Shown piece after piece: positions 55,256 to 63,950 of a stretch of 64,000 nucleotides of DNA. Where the stretch lies: assembly GCF_007830635.1 (NCBI RefSeq), contig NZ_VLLA01000004.1, forward strand, positions 310,001 to 374,000, in the 5' to 3' direction. The stretch comes from Bradyrhizobium huanghuaihaiense. GTDB taxonomy: Bacteria > Pseudomonadota > Alphaproteobacteria > Rhizobiales > Xanthobacteraceae. Position 1 is the first letter of the stretch. Each line of letters opens with the position of its first letter. The position numbers and the translations under genes were made by a program. The notes under the pieces were generated by a model, which did no database searches, was not told where the DNA came from, and worked only from the letters and a program-made list of their open reading frames with translations.

Positions 55256-56668
55256 TTAGGTGGGTGCTTTTTCGTGCTCGCAGTGGCGAGCCGGATTTGA
55301 CGACACTTCAACCGGTGGAAATCTCAGGACGATCGTGGCGCCGCCGCCAGGCGTATCGTCAATCTCCACCAGCCCTTTGTGCAAAGCCATCACTTGCGCG
55401 ACAATTGCCAGACCAAGTCCCGTGCCATCGCCATCCTGACGGCCGCGTACGAAAGGTTGAAATACCGCAGATCGGTCGCCTGGTGCGATTCCTGGGCCGC
55501 GGTCGATCACGCGCACCGTCGCTGGAGCCTCCACCTCCACTAAAACCTGCTGACCTTCCCGGGAATGCCGCAGCGCATTGCGAATGATATTGGCGAGCGC
55601 AATCCTGATCGCCTGGTCGGATCCGTAGGTCTTGATGGACCCGCCCGGAGCCGAGAATTCGATCTCAACGCCGGAGTCCAAGGCGCTGGGCGCATGTTCT
55701 GCGGCGATTCGCTTCGCTGTTGCGACGAGATCGATTTCCGTTTCCTGGGCCGGCGCCGAGGATAGACGCGCCAGTTGCAGGAGCATAGTTATGATCGAAG
55801 ACAGCGATTGCAGGTCGGATACGAGCGCTGCTTTCAGTGCTTTGTCATCGACTCCCTCCAGCCGTGTCCGCGCCCGTGCCAACGGCGTGCGCAATTCGTG
55901 CGCTGCGTTGGACAGAAAGCGACGCTGTGCCGAGGTGGTCGCATCAATGCGCCCGAGCGCCCGGTTGAAAGCGCTGACCATCGGGACGAGCTCTAACGGG
56001 GCGCTGTTCTCGGGCAAGCGGACACCCTCGCGCGTTCCGTCGATCAATTCGGCTGCGACCGCGACGCGGCGCACGGGGCGCGCGATCAACATTGGCACAA
56101 TGACGATTGCAGCTAGAATTGTGCCAACGAGCACGATGAGGATAGGTATCCTTATGTATGAAGTATCCTGGAGCGTGGCAATAAACATCTGCCACTGACT
56201 ATAGGCGGCTCCGCCGACCTCGATCAGAATCTCGCCGGCATCCGTTTGGTCAACCACCGCCGAAAGGGAGCGCCGCATCGATGTATCGTTCACTGCATAT
56301 TCGGAAAACGACGACTTCTTCTGCTCGTTAGCCAAGCCTGCCAAGACACGTCTAGGCACTGGTCCGTACTCGATCACGCTCCGGCCATCGGAGATGACGT
56401 ACCAAAAGCCCGAAAACATGCGTTTGAACTCGAGGAGCGTTGGCGTCACCTTGGCTGCCTTCGTACTATTCTCATCGATGATCAACTCTCCGCGTTGGTC
56501 GCGACCAATCGCGGCCTTGATTGCCGTCGCAGCGTCTGAATGTGCGAAGATGCCGTCGTCGTCCAAAAGACTGAACTGCAGGATCAACACACATGTTAGG
56601 ACAACGGCGATCACAACGCTCAAAAGCGCTGCTGCGATGAGCGTGATCGAGCCGCGGATGCGGTTCAT
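55256..56668 (-). CDS. Sensor histidine kinase (second of a paralogous pair)
   Basis: 470 residues: TM1 about 8-32, a periplasmic part with FWYVISDGRSVIEYGPVP, TM2 about 170-198, HAMP, phospho-His in SNAAHELRTPLARART, ATPase motifs NIIRNALRHSR, DRGPGIAPG and GTGLGLAIVAQV. Same architecture as the kinase at 48478 and about 40% alike by eye. The ATG overlaps the response-regulator stop (ATGA). Confidence 0.92.
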   Translation of the reverse strand: MNRIRGSITLIAAALLSVVIAVVLTCVLILQFSLLDDDGIFAHSDAATAIKAAIGRDQRGELIIDENSTKAAKVTPTLLEFKRMFSGFWYVISDGRSVIEYGPVPRRVLAGLANEQKKSSFSEYAVNDTSMRRSLSAVVDQTDAGEILIEVGGAAYSQWQMFIATLQDTSYIRIPILIVLVGTILAAIVIVPMLIARPVRRVAVAAELIDGTREGVRLPENSAPLELVPMVSAFNRALGRIDATTSAQRRFLSNAAHELRTPLARARTRLEGVDDKALKAALVSDLQSLSSIITMLLQLARLSSAPAQETEIDLVATAKRIAAEHAPSALDSGVEIEFSAPGGSIKTYGSDQAIRIALANIIRNALRHSREGQQVLVEVEAPATVRVIDRGPGIAPGDRSAVFQPFVRGRQDGDGTGLGLAIVAQVMALHKGLVEIDDTPGGGATIVLRFPPVEVSSNPARHCEHEKAPT

Positions 56669-57339
56669 CTGGTGTCGCACAAGAGGTAGCCCAGTCCACG
56701 CAATGGCTTGATGCTCGCTAAACAACCATTGTCGCGCAAGCGTTTTCGCAATCGTGAGATGTGCGCATCGATTGCGTTCGACTGGATTTCGTCGTCAAAG
56801 CTGTAGGCGGCTGCTTCCAGCGTGTCCCGCAAAACGACCTGCCCGGATCTTCGCGCGAGCGCTTCCAGCAAGGCAAGCTCGCGCCGTGGGATGAGGAGTG
56901 GCTCACCGTCGACATAAGCCATCCTTGACGTGGAATCGAACATCAGGTTGGCAACCGTTACCCTGCCTCTTTGATCCAATTGAAGCCGACGGATGACCGC
57001 CTTGGCGCGCGCGATCAGCTCGATCGGTTCGAAAGGCTTGGCCAAATAATCGTCAGCTCCGGCGTCAAGCGCGCGCGCTATGTCGTTTGGATCGTCAAGC
57101 GCCGTCAGAACGAGCACTCCGGGCCGCGGTTGCAACTGCTTCAGTCGCGCAAGCAGCTCGACGCCGTCGCCGTCGGGTAAACGTCTGTCGACCACAATCA
57201 AGTCGAATTGACGCACTGAGATCGCCGCCAAAGCCTCGTCAAGCGTTGTGACGAGATCTGCACCACCCAGGGCGCCGGCCAGCTCAGATTTCAACCAAGG
57301 TCCCAGCTGTTCATCGTCCTCGATGACAAGTAGTCGCAA
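56665..57339 (-). CDS. OmpR-family response regulator (partner of 55256)
   Basis: 224 residues from a TTG with GGAGGAG six bases before it. Receiver LLVIEDDEQLGPWLKSELAG, phospho-Asp in LIVVDRRLPDGDG, Lys in LAKPF; winged helix with RRELALLEALARR and NAIDAHISRLRKRLRD. Very similar to the regulator at 49856, including the DNA-recognition helix, so both may read the same operators. The frame opens to 57477 but has no ribosome site there. Confidence 0.92.
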   Translation of the reverse strand: MRLLVIEDDEQLGPWLKSELAGALGGADLVTTLDEALAAISVRQFDLIVVDRRLPDGDGVELLARLKQLQPRPGVLVLTALDDPNDIARALDAGADDYLAKPFEPIELIARAKAVIRRLQLDQRGRVTVANLMFDSTSRMAYVDGEPLLIPRRELALLEALARRSGQVVLRDTLEAAAYSFDDEIQSNAIDAHISRLRKRLRDNGCLASIKPLRGLGYLLCDTR

Positions 57340-57373
57340 TAGAAACTCCTCCGGCGATCCTGGCGCACTGGAG

Positions 57374-57401
57374 GATGACTGTAACATTACAATAGGATTA
57401 C
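57374..57401 (-). promoter_or_regulatory. 11-bp direct repeats before the second response regulator
   Basis: CATTAC (57385) and GATTAC (57396) 11 bp apart, with a weaker GATGAC at 57374; spacers TGTAA and AATAG. Position relative to the start (35-62 bp) is nearly the same as at 50564. Confidence 0.65.
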
Positions 57402-57807
57402 CGCCATCTGTCGGCTGGGCTGGCTCCCGGTCGGCCTGTCGCCGAGCTGCGCGCCACAGGCTTCGAAAATAGGCCATTCTTTGCCTCCGTCATCCAACTC
57501 CATGCGACCGTTCGTTAACCAAAGAAGAACCCTCTGACATTGCAGGCTGGATCATGGGGTTTGCGAACGAACCGAGGCGGCTCGCGCCAGAGCCCTATTC
57601 GCTACCTCAATGCCAGGAGCCCAAAGAGGGGAGCCGCATCGAATGCCAGAACACCCTCTCGCCCCTGTCGAAACGAGACCGTCCCCTTGACTGGCGAATG
57701 TCGATTGCAGACGTATTACGTGATCTCCGTCGATCTTCGCTCCCGGAGGGTGTGGTTGTTCGCGCAATGAGACCCGTCAAAGGCTGAATGCTATTCTCTG
57801 GCCGCTA
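57402..57807. other. Spacer, no convincing gene
   Basis: About 400 bp. A plus-strand frame (57554-57787) ends in MSIADVLRDLRRSSLPEGVV, which looks slightly coding-like, but there is no ribosome site and no recognisable family. Confidence 0.3.
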
Positions 57808-58017
57808 TCAGGCTGCATCGACCGGGATCGCGGCATCGTTGACGCCATTGAGAGGCAGAATAATCTCAAAAATTGAGCCGCCGGTCGCAGATGCCTTGTA
57901 TGTGGCCAGGCCGTTATGGGCCTTCGCGATAGCGCGCACCACAGATAGACCCAGACCGACGACGAGGCCGTCCATCGTCCGGTGCCTGAATTCCCATACG
58001 ATCGCGAGCTCCGTAAT
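57808..58017 (-). pseudogene. C-terminal fragment of a histidine kinase
   Basis: In the minus frame that stops at 57808-57810 I read VVGLGLSVVRAIAKAHNGLA, then ATGGSIFEIILPL: the G2 box and last strand of a HATPase domain. The frame is closed upstream at 58018-58020 and the rest of the kinase (N, G1 and H boxes) is absent. It is a remnant of a third two-component system beside the two intact ones. Confidence 0.7.
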
Positions 58018-58029
58018 CTATCCGTAATG
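58013..58029 (+). promoter_or_regulatory. Inverted copy of the 11-bp repeat operator
   Basis: GTAATC (58013) and GTAATG (58024), 11 bp apart, is the reverse complement of the CATTAC/GATTAC pattern, now facing the plus strand. No plus-strand gene starts within 100 bp; the next is the VOC gene at 58330. It may be left over from the lost kinase locus. Confidence 0.4.
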
Positions 58030-58329
58030 TGCGACGACGAAATTGACATTCGATCCGGGCAGGTTCGGCGGTCGCGCTAGTCTGCTCTGCGCGCATCGCC
58101 AGATGCAGGCCGTTCGGCGAGTGACGCCAGCCCCGCACTTCCGAGCGGCCTGCAGTGGGGCTCGACTGGCGCCGTCTATTGTTTCCGGGCCGGATCGCGT
58201 CAGGTTGGCCGCGCTCATTTGGGCTCACGGCCAACGATCCAGGCGATAAGGGGTCGAAAAAATCTGCCGGCAGGCCGCCCGCTGCGCCTCGCAGCGATTG
58301 ATATGCGCGTCAAACCCAGAGTGATCTGA

Positions 58330-58716
58330 ATGAACGACCTCGCCATTCCCAATCTACCCTCACGCAGCTTCGATCGCACGCAGGAATTCTATCGGCGGCT
58401 CGGCTTTACCCTTGCGTACCGAGACGATGAGTGGATGATTCTGAATCGCGGTCGGGTGGTGCTGGAGTTCTTTGCGCATCCTGGCCTGGACCCTCTGGCC
58501 AGCTGGTTCAGCTGCTGTCTGAGGCTCGATGAGCTTTCAGAGTTCTACGAGCTGTGCAAGTCGGCCGGCTTAGAAGAGAAGGGAAGCGGCTATCCCCGCC
58601 TTCATCCGCCCGAAGAGCAGGATGGGGGTGGACGAATGGGCGCCTTGATAGATCTGGATGGAACGCTCCTGCGTCTGATCCAGAATCGAGCTGCGCGATC
58701 CCCGGCGACGCATTAA
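58330..58716 (+). CDS. VOC-family (bleomycin-resistance-like) protein
   Basis: 128 residues. AIPNLPSRSFDRTQEFYRRL, GFTLAYRDDEWMILNRGRVV, LEFFAHPGLDP and the final ALIDLDGTLLRLIQN fit the glyoxalase/bleomycin-resistance fold of BLMT/BRP type. Such proteins bind a drug or act as dioxygenases; residues alone do not decide. The ribosome site is weak. Confidence 0.85.
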   Translation: MNDLAIPNLPSRSFDRTQEFYRRLGFTLAYRDDEWMILNRGRVVLEFFAHPGLDPLASWFSCCLRLDELSEFYELCKSAGLEEKGSGYPRLHPPEEQDGGGRMGALIDLDGTLLRLIQNRAARSPATH

Positions 58717-58905
58717 CGAGCGCATCCGGGGCAGTTGTCGGAACGTCTTTGCGATCCAGGCGCCTCCATTGACGCCCTGTTGGCTGCAGCTCGAGTCACG
58801 ATATCGGCGAGTGAGGCGCCGTCGTGCACAGATCGGCCTCCAATTTGCACGGTCGGAGTCTTGCGTGCATCGGAGGGATCTATCTTCTTGGGTCGTGCGT
58901 CCTCA
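58713..58905 (-). pseudogene. Possible remnant of a DsbA/FrnE-like thioredoxin-fold protein
   Basis: A minus-strand frame contains KKIDPSDARKTPTVQIGGRS and VHDGASLADIVTRAA, the cis-Pro loop and last helix typical of DsbA-like proteins (TPTxxxxGR...LxxxV). There is no CxxC and no start of its own; its upper part overlaps the membrane gene ending at 58880. Probably a decayed C-terminus. Confidence 0.35.
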
Positions 58906-59137
58906 GCGGCGTTGAAAGACCGCAGAGCCAAAATCCGAAAGCACCGGACACGATAAGACTCACGTAGGCCAGACCTGCACTCGTGAACTGCCCGCTCAGG
59001 AAAAGGCCGACGATCATCCCGGACAACAAGAACGGTGTGCCGGTGAGCACCATACCCGCAACATGGCTGCGACTTCGCCAGTTCTCCCAGGCGCGCCTGT
59101 CGGACCAAGCGGTGCTGTCAACGAACCGATCCCTCAT
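58880..59137 (-). CDS. Small membrane protein, 85 aa
   Basis: A polar N-terminus (MRDRFVDSTAWSDRRAWENW) and two transmembrane helices (VAGMVLTGTPFLLSGMIVGL; LAYVSLIVSGAFGFWLCGL). Its ATG overlaps the stop of the next upstream gene (ATGA), so the two form an operon. No family recognised. Confidence 0.6.
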   Translation of the reverse strand: MRDRFVDSTAWSDRRAWENWRSRSHVAGMVLTGTPFLLSGMIVGLFLSGQFTSAGLAYVSLIVSGAFGFWLCGLSTPLRTHDPRR

Positions 59138-59343
59138 TCATCATCCTCAAGCAAGCTGCATTCGTACCGCAGCCACCATCCAAGCAAAGATCCGATAAGG
59201 CAGCCGGCTATCGCGGCGGTGAGCGGCGATATGCGATGTCCCGCGACCACACCAATCAGGCCCCCTGTCATGGAAGCGATCAGCCAAAACCCAACCGGAG
59301 TACCCCGACTCTCCTCACCGCATCGATCTGCGCCTGTCATCAT
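59134..59343 (-). CDS. Small membrane protein, 69 aa
   Basis: Two membrane helices (VGFWLIASMTGGLIGVVAG; LTAAIAGCLIGSLLGWWL) with a short acidic tail (ECSLLEDDE). It is first gene of a two-gene operon. Two 11-bp-spaced GATTAC/CATTAC repeats lie 45-61 bp upstream. Function unknown. Confidence 0.6.
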   Translation of the reverse strand: MMTGADRCGEESRGTPVGFWLIASMTGGLIGVVAGHRISPLTAAIAGCLIGSLLGWWLRYECSLLEDDE

Positions 59344-59387
59344 AACTCTGTCAGCAACTTGAAAGGAAGCAAACAGTCGGCGGGCGA

Positions 59388-59404
59388 GATTACCGCCGCA
59401 TTAC
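59388..59404 (-). promoter_or_regulatory. 11-bp direct repeat before the membrane-protein operon
   Basis: GATTAC (59388) and CATTAC (59399), spacer CGCCG, same orientation to the minus-strand gene as the other copies. Confidence 0.5.
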
Positions 59405-59449
59405 ACCTTTCAATTCAGGCTCAGCTTACGCCTGCATGAGACGGCTGCC

Positions 59450-60300
59450 TCGATAACCGTGACCCAGCTCCAGTCTCGATGATTGCGCCTAAATTGGCGC
59501 AGCGAAATTCGGAGTCTCGGTGTCGATTGGGGCCGGGCTACGAGCCGTTGCCTTGCCTGTCGGGCAAAACACCCTCCATTCCGTCAACCCTCCCCCGCAA
59601 AAATATTTCGCTTTACCGGAATTCGGATTTGTCGTATGTGTCGCCCATCCCGGCTCATCCTTGAGGGGCGATTGTGTGGTCGTCATTTTCGCGAGCCGGG
59701 TTTGCGGTGGACGCAGCAGCGTCGGGCGCGAATGGCCAGGGCAGGGCGGATTGCTCTCCGTGCCCAGGGCTTCGCGTGGACGAACGGCGCTGACAGGTTC
59801 GTCTCGTCTGTAAGTTTTCGGCTCCGTCGACGGAGCTGGGAATACTGCGGCGAAATGGCGGGCCGCGCGTACGGAAAAACCGTGTGGTCCTGGCCGTCGT
59901 TGCTACGGTCAAGCTCTTGCGGAGGCGGTGATCGCGTCAACCGGCGCGGTGCCGGTGAATTTCGCGGGAGTGAGGGAGGCCAGAACGAACTCGGCTCCCG
60001 GGAGAGCGCGGCATAAGCCGTCCGACCATCGCGCAGGGAAGGCCGAGTGATTGGCACCACCTGTATGCTGCTGTGCGGTTCCTTTGCGCTACATCTTCGC
60101 GCAGCGGACCGCGGGTGCGAGGTCAGCACCCGGTCTTCCCTGCGCCCTCTTGGTTTGAAGAGGGTGGAGTGACCAGGCAAAGCTCGGGCGAAATGGGCCG
60201 CGAGAATGCGAAGCCGTGTTGCCTCGCAACGCGTCGCGACGCCCGCGCATTCGAACCAGCGCGGTGCGATCGGCCGGCACTTCGACATTGTGTGGCCCGG
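59450..60300. repeat. Long composite intergenic repeat
   Basis: About 850 bp without a believable gene, although long frames cross it on both strands. It contains blocks I recognise as many-copy Bradyrhizobium sequence: TTGCCTGTCGGGCAAAACAC, CCCCGCAAAAATATTTCGCT, GGAATTCGGATTTGTCGTAT and GAGGGGCGATTGTGTGGTCG. The frames are Arg/Pro/Ser-rich, as expected of non-coding GC-rich DNA. Confidence 0.6.
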
Positions 60301-60325
60301 ACCGATCGACACCGTGCATGAGTGC

Positions 60326-60685
60326 CTAGCTGCAGCTCAGCGGCAGCGGCTGGTAGGGATGATAGGCGTACCAGTCATAACAATCCGGATCGGCGCCGTA
60401 GAATCCATATCCGGCGTGGTGGTGGCCGAAGCTGTGAAACGCGTGCTGGCGCAGGCCACCGACATGGCCGCCGAACCCGAGATGCTCGCCGCCGAAGTGT
60501 CCGCCGCCGAATCCGCCGGCATGTCCCATGCCGCCGAAATGCCCGCCGCCGCCAAAGCCCATATGGCCTCCGCCGCCGAAGCCGCCGCCGTGGCCGCCGC
60601 CACCGCCGCCATGCGCCTCGGCCGTTCCGACAGCCAGAGCGGAGGCAAGCGCCGCTGTCGCCAGGATCATCAATGCTCGTTTCAT
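60326..60685 (-). CDS. Exported Gly/His-rich protein, 119 aa
   Basis: Signal peptide about 1-24 (MKRALMILATAALASALAVG), AAAGGAG ribosome site. The mature part is a run of GGGH/GGHFGG-type repeats, then FHSFGHHHAGYGFYGADPDC with a C-terminal Cys pair. The His-rich repeats suggest metal binding in the periplasm; unproven. The frame extends to 60817 without a signal peptide, which is rejected. Confidence 0.75.
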   Translation of the reverse strand: MKRALMILATAALASALAVGTAEAHGGGGGGHGGGFGGGGHMGFGGGGHFGGMGHAGGFGGGHFGGEHLGFGGHVGGLRQHAFHSFGHHHAGYGFYGADPDCYDWYAYHPYQPLPLSCS

Positions 60686-60873
60686 GAGGGACTCCTTTCG
60701 TGTCCGGATGCGCGGCGGCCGATGTGTTCGCTTGCGCCTCGTGCCGTCGGCAAGCCCTACGTGAAAGAAGATAGGAAGCTCGCGTGGCAGTCCCACTGAA
60801 TTCGATGTCAGGAGCAACGCTTGCGCATCGACGAGATGATCCGGCGCATCGCCGGCCCGCTTCGCAAAGCAAT

Positions 60874-60942
60874 GGCGGGCCCGAGATCGGGCCCGCCCGC
60901 ATCGTTGAACGGCGAACGGCCGGGCGAGGCGCCCGCCCGGCC
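60874..60942 (-). terminator. Two strong hairpins after the small exported gene
   Basis: GGCGGGCCCG/CGGGCCCGCC (60874-60897, loop AGAT) and GGCCGGGCG/CGCCCGGCC (60918-60942, loop AGGCGCC). They lie 15-85 bp downstream of the gene that stops at 60958. There is no good T-run, so the mechanism is uncertain. Confidence 0.5.
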
Positions 60943-60957
60943 GCGAGGTCGCCGTGA

Positions 60958-61203
60958 TCAGAAGCTGCCGGTGCCCGGCTCACAGGGAACATTGTTGCCG
61001 GTCCACGGCGCCGTCGCGAACGCGCCGACACGAGGTGCCGGAACGCAGGCGCGGCCGCCCTGATAGACGACCCCCTCCGATGCGACCGGATCGGCTTGCA
61101 TGGCGGATGGATGCGTGACCGCATGGCTGGTGCGCGCCATGACGGGTCCCCCGAGCATGGCGACTGCGATCAGTCCGGTCGACAACAGCTTGAGAGTGGT
61201 CAT
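60958..61203 (-). CDS. Small exported hypothetical protein, 81 aa
   Basis: AAGGAG precedes the ATG. Signal peptide MTTLKLLSTGLIAVAMLGGP, then a short mature domain with GVVYQGGRACVPAPRVGAFA and NNVPCEPGTGSF: two Cys that could pair. No family recognised. Confidence 0.7.
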   Translation of the reverse strand: MTTLKLLSTGLIAVAMLGGPVMARTSHAVTHPSAMQADPVASEGVVYQGGRACVPAPRVGAFATAPWTGNNVPCEPGTGSF

Positions 61204-61435
61204 TGGGATTCTCCTTGTGTGACAGCAGGCAGTCCAAGGCCGGCCTGAGAGGAAGGTGCGTACGATTGGGCGTGAACCAAACGCACGAATTGCTCACCCG
61301 CCTTCAACGGCCCGTGATGGCGGCGTTGCCGGCAAGCACGATCGTGCAAACAGGCAATGTTCGCGGTGCCGGCGCGTAACAACGGGCTCCCAAAGGGCAT
61401 ATCTGTAGGAGCGTCCTGCTGCTTGGAGATGAGAG

Positions 61436-61612
61436 ATGATCACGGCGACGGTACATCCGGTCGCGCGCGCGCCGTCGCCGGCAGCGGCCGCACGTCCGTC
61501 CTTGACACGCTATTTAATGGTGCGCGGTCCCGCACGGGATTATCTGCAATACGAGCCGGCGGCGCGTCGCATGACGGTGCTGCCCCGCATGTTCGGCCCG
61601 GAGGGGTATTGA
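61436..61612 (+). CDS. Small hypothetical protein, 58 aa, upstream of the third response regulator
   Basis: ATG after GGAGATGAGAG. The product has LTRYLMVRGPARDYLQYEPA and LPRMFGPEGY, coding-like composition. It ends 2 bp before an alternative start (61615) of the response regulator, so it may be co-transcribed. No family recognised. Confidence 0.45.
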   Translation: MITATVHPVARAPSPAAAARPSLTRYLMVRGPARDYLQYEPAARRMTVLPRMFGPEGY

Positions 61613-61686
61613 ACATGTCGTCGCGGACCAGCGACCCCGTGCCTCGCCGCCGGCCTCAACGTCTCGCAGTACGTGGGACCAGCACA

Positions 61687-62364
61687 ATGACGCGGATTCT
61701 CCTGATCGAGGACGACACCGAGACCGCCGACGCGATCGTGTCCGAGCTCACCGAGCGTGGGTTCGAGGTACGATGGGCGCCCGACGGTATCGGCGGTCTC
61801 GACCGCGCGCGCGAATCCTCGCCCGATGCCCTGATCGTCGATCGCATGCTGCCCGGAATGGACGGGCTCACCGTCATCGAGGCCCTGCGCAAGGATCAGG
61901 TGAGGACGCCGGTGCTGGTGCTGAGCGCGCTCGGCGCGGTCGATGACAGGGTGCGCGGCTTGCGCGTCGGTGGAGACGACTATCTCACCAAGCCGTTCGC
62001 GCTGGTCGAGCTCGTCGCCCGGGTGGAGGCGCTGCTGCGCCGTCCGAGCGACGACCGGGAGACGACGCTGCATGCCGGCCCGCTAGAGCTCGATTTGATC
62101 GAGCGGACCGCACGGCGCGGCGAGCGCGAGATCGACCTGCTGCCGCGCGAATTCCGCCTGCTCGAATACATGATGCGACGAAGCGATCAGCTGCTGACGC
62201 GCGCGATGCTGCTCGAAGAGGTCTGGAACTACAAATTCGTCCCGGCGACCACCAACCTCATCGACGTGCACATGGGCCGCCTCCGTCACAAGGTCGATGG
62301 CCCCGGCGAAACCCAGCTCATCCACAACGTTCGCGGCTCGGGATTCATCCTGCGCGTTCGCTGA
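61687..62364 (+). CDS. OmpR-family response regulator
   Basis: 225 residues. Receiver MTRILLIEDDTETADAIVSE, phospho-Asp in ALIVDRMLPGMDGL, Lys in YLTKPF; winged helix RREFRLLEYMMRRSDQLLTR then NLIDVHMGRLRHKVD. It resembles the CusR/CopR-like branch. An in-frame ATG at 61615 with GGAGG would add 24 residues. The kinase follows after 14 bp. Confidence 0.92.
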   Translation: MTRILLIEDDTETADAIVSELTERGFEVRWAPDGIGGLDRARESSPDALIVDRMLPGMDGLTVIEALRKDQVRTPVLVLSALGAVDDRVRGLRVGGDDYLTKPFALVELVARVEALLRRPSDDRETTLHAGPLELDLIERTARRGEREIDLLPREFRLLEYMMRRSDQLLTRAMLLEEVWNYKFVPATTNLIDVHMGRLRHKVDGPGETQLIHNVRGSGFILRVR

Positions 62365-62378
62365 CAGGCCGGCGGATC

Positions 62379-63803
62379 ATGCGCCAGATCGAGTTCATCC
62401 GTTCGAACACCTTCCTCTGGGCCGCGGCGGTGGCGGCGGCGATGGCGCTGTTCGTCGCCGCTCTGTTCGCCTTCATCTACTGGAAGATCGACGACTACCT
62501 GATCATGCGATCCGACCGCATGATCGCAACGCAGCTCAACTTCCTGGCCGAGCTGCCGCCCGGCCGGCTCAATGACGCGATCTCCGATCATCTCAAGCAG
62601 GATTCCAGGGGCGTGCAGTATGCCGGCCTGTTCGATGGAACAGGCACCCGGCTTGCCGGCAACATCGCGCGATTGCCGCCGCATCTCGATCTCGGCGAGC
62701 CGGTGCAGAACGTGCGGCTCGCCCGGATCGCGCCGCAGGCCGCTCACGATGCCGTCGTCAAGGCTGCCGGCAGGCGGCTCGGCGACGGCCATATCCTGGT
62801 GATGGGGCGGAACGTCGATGAGACGCGCGAGATATCCATCGTCGTCGGGCAGGCGCTGCTGCTCGGCCTGCTGCCGGCCTTCTGCCTCTGCCTGCTGGCT
62901 GGGGCCTGGCTCAGCATCCGCGCCCAGCGCCGCGTCGAGCAGGTGAACCGGCATGTTCAACGCATCGTGGCCGGCGATCTGCGCGAGCGGCTGCCGCAGA
63001 CCAATACGGATGACCCGTTTGCGCGGCTGGCGGGGATCGTCAACGGCATGCTCGACGAGATGGAGACGACGATCAACGCACTGGCCGGTGTCGGCAACGA
63101 CATCGCCCACGATCTCAGGACGCCGCTCACGCGGGTCCGCCTGGCGCTGGAGCGCGGCCGCACGCACGCGGCCACGCTGGAGAACCTTCAGGACGTCGTG
63201 GACAAGGCGATTGCCGGCATCGACCAGGCGCTCGCGATCATCACCGCGCTGCTGCGGCTTGCCGAGATCGAGAGCAGCAGCCGCACCGCCGGATTCGGCG
63301 ACGTCGCGCTTGACGAGATCCTGCGGCAGGTGTGCGACGTCTACGAACCCATCGCCGAAGACAAGGACGTCGAGCTTCGCGTCGCCATCGATCGCAAGGC
63401 GGAGGTGCGGGGCGACCCGGACCTGCTGTTCGAGGCGATCGCCAATCTCGTCGACAACGCCGTCAAGTTCACACCGCGCGGTGGACGGGTGACGCTCGCG
63501 CTGGTGTCCGACGACAAGGCCGCGCGCGTCGTCGTGAGCGATACCGGGCCCGGCATCGGCGCGGGGGAGCGCGAGGCGGTGCTGCGGCGGTTCTACCGCT
63601 CCGACAAGATGCGCAACACGCCGGGCGTGGGACTGGGGTTGAGCCTCGTCGCCGCCATCGTCAAGCTGCACGGCTTCCGTCTGACCATCTACCCGGCGCC
63701 CGGCGGACGGGTGGAGATCTTCGCCCCGGCGGAGGAGACATCACGCGAGGCCGCGGCATCCGATCCGGCTCGCGCGCGTCACGCGAGCCTCGCGCCGATG
63801 TGA
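62379..63803 (+). CDS. Sensor histidine kinase
   Basis: 474 residues: TM1 about 14-36, a periplasmic domain of about 115 residues, TM2 about 160-183, HAMP (RVEQVNRHVQRIVAGDLRER), phospho-His in GNDIAHDLRTPLTRVR, ATPase motifs NLVDNAVKFTPRGG, SDTGPGIG and GVGLGLSLVAAIV. Partner of the preceding regulator. Signal unknown; it is not similar to the kinase pair at 48-56 kb in the sensor part. Confidence 0.92.
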   Translation: MRQIEFIRSNTFLWAAAVAAAMALFVAALFAFIYWKIDDYLIMRSDRMIATQLNFLAELPPGRLNDAISDHLKQDSRGVQYAGLFDGTGTRLAGNIARLPPHLDLGEPVQNVRLARIAPQAAHDAVVKAAGRRLGDGHILVMGRNVDETREISIVVGQALLLGLLPAFCLCLLAGAWLSIRAQRRVEQVNRHVQRIVAGDLRERLPQTNTDDPFARLAGIVNGMLDEMETTINALAGVGNDIAHDLRTPLTRVRLALERGRTHAATLENLQDVVDKAIAGIDQALAIITALLRLAEIESSSRTAGFGDVALDEILRQVCDVYEPIAEDKDVELRVAIDRKAEVRGDPDLLFEAIANLVDNAVKFTPRGGRVTLALVSDDKAARVVVSDTGPGIGAGEREAVLRRFYRSDKMRNTPGVGLGLSLVAAIVKLHGFRLTIYPAPGGRVEIFAPAEETSREAAASDPARARHASLAPM

Positions 63804-63950
63804 CCGCGAGGGTCGTGCGCGATGCGTGCGAAGCGGAAATCACGGCGTGATCTCTGAAAGCGAATTCAGGCTTGTTAAGTGCAATTTACTGGCGCCGTCA
63901 GTCGGAGGCCTCTTACGCTCCGTTCGCCGGTTCGAATGTGGGAGCATGAG

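Noticed and set aside
59683..60312. Long minus-strand frame of 209 codons
   Set aside because: Arg/Pro/Ser-rich, no domain, no ribosome site, overlaps a long plus-strand frame, and the DNA looks like a many-copy intergenic repeat.
60326..60817. Gly/His-rich sequence as a tandem-repeat or CRISPR-like array
   Set aside because: The repeats are protein-level GGGH units inside a coding frame with signal peptide and ribosome site; no spacers.
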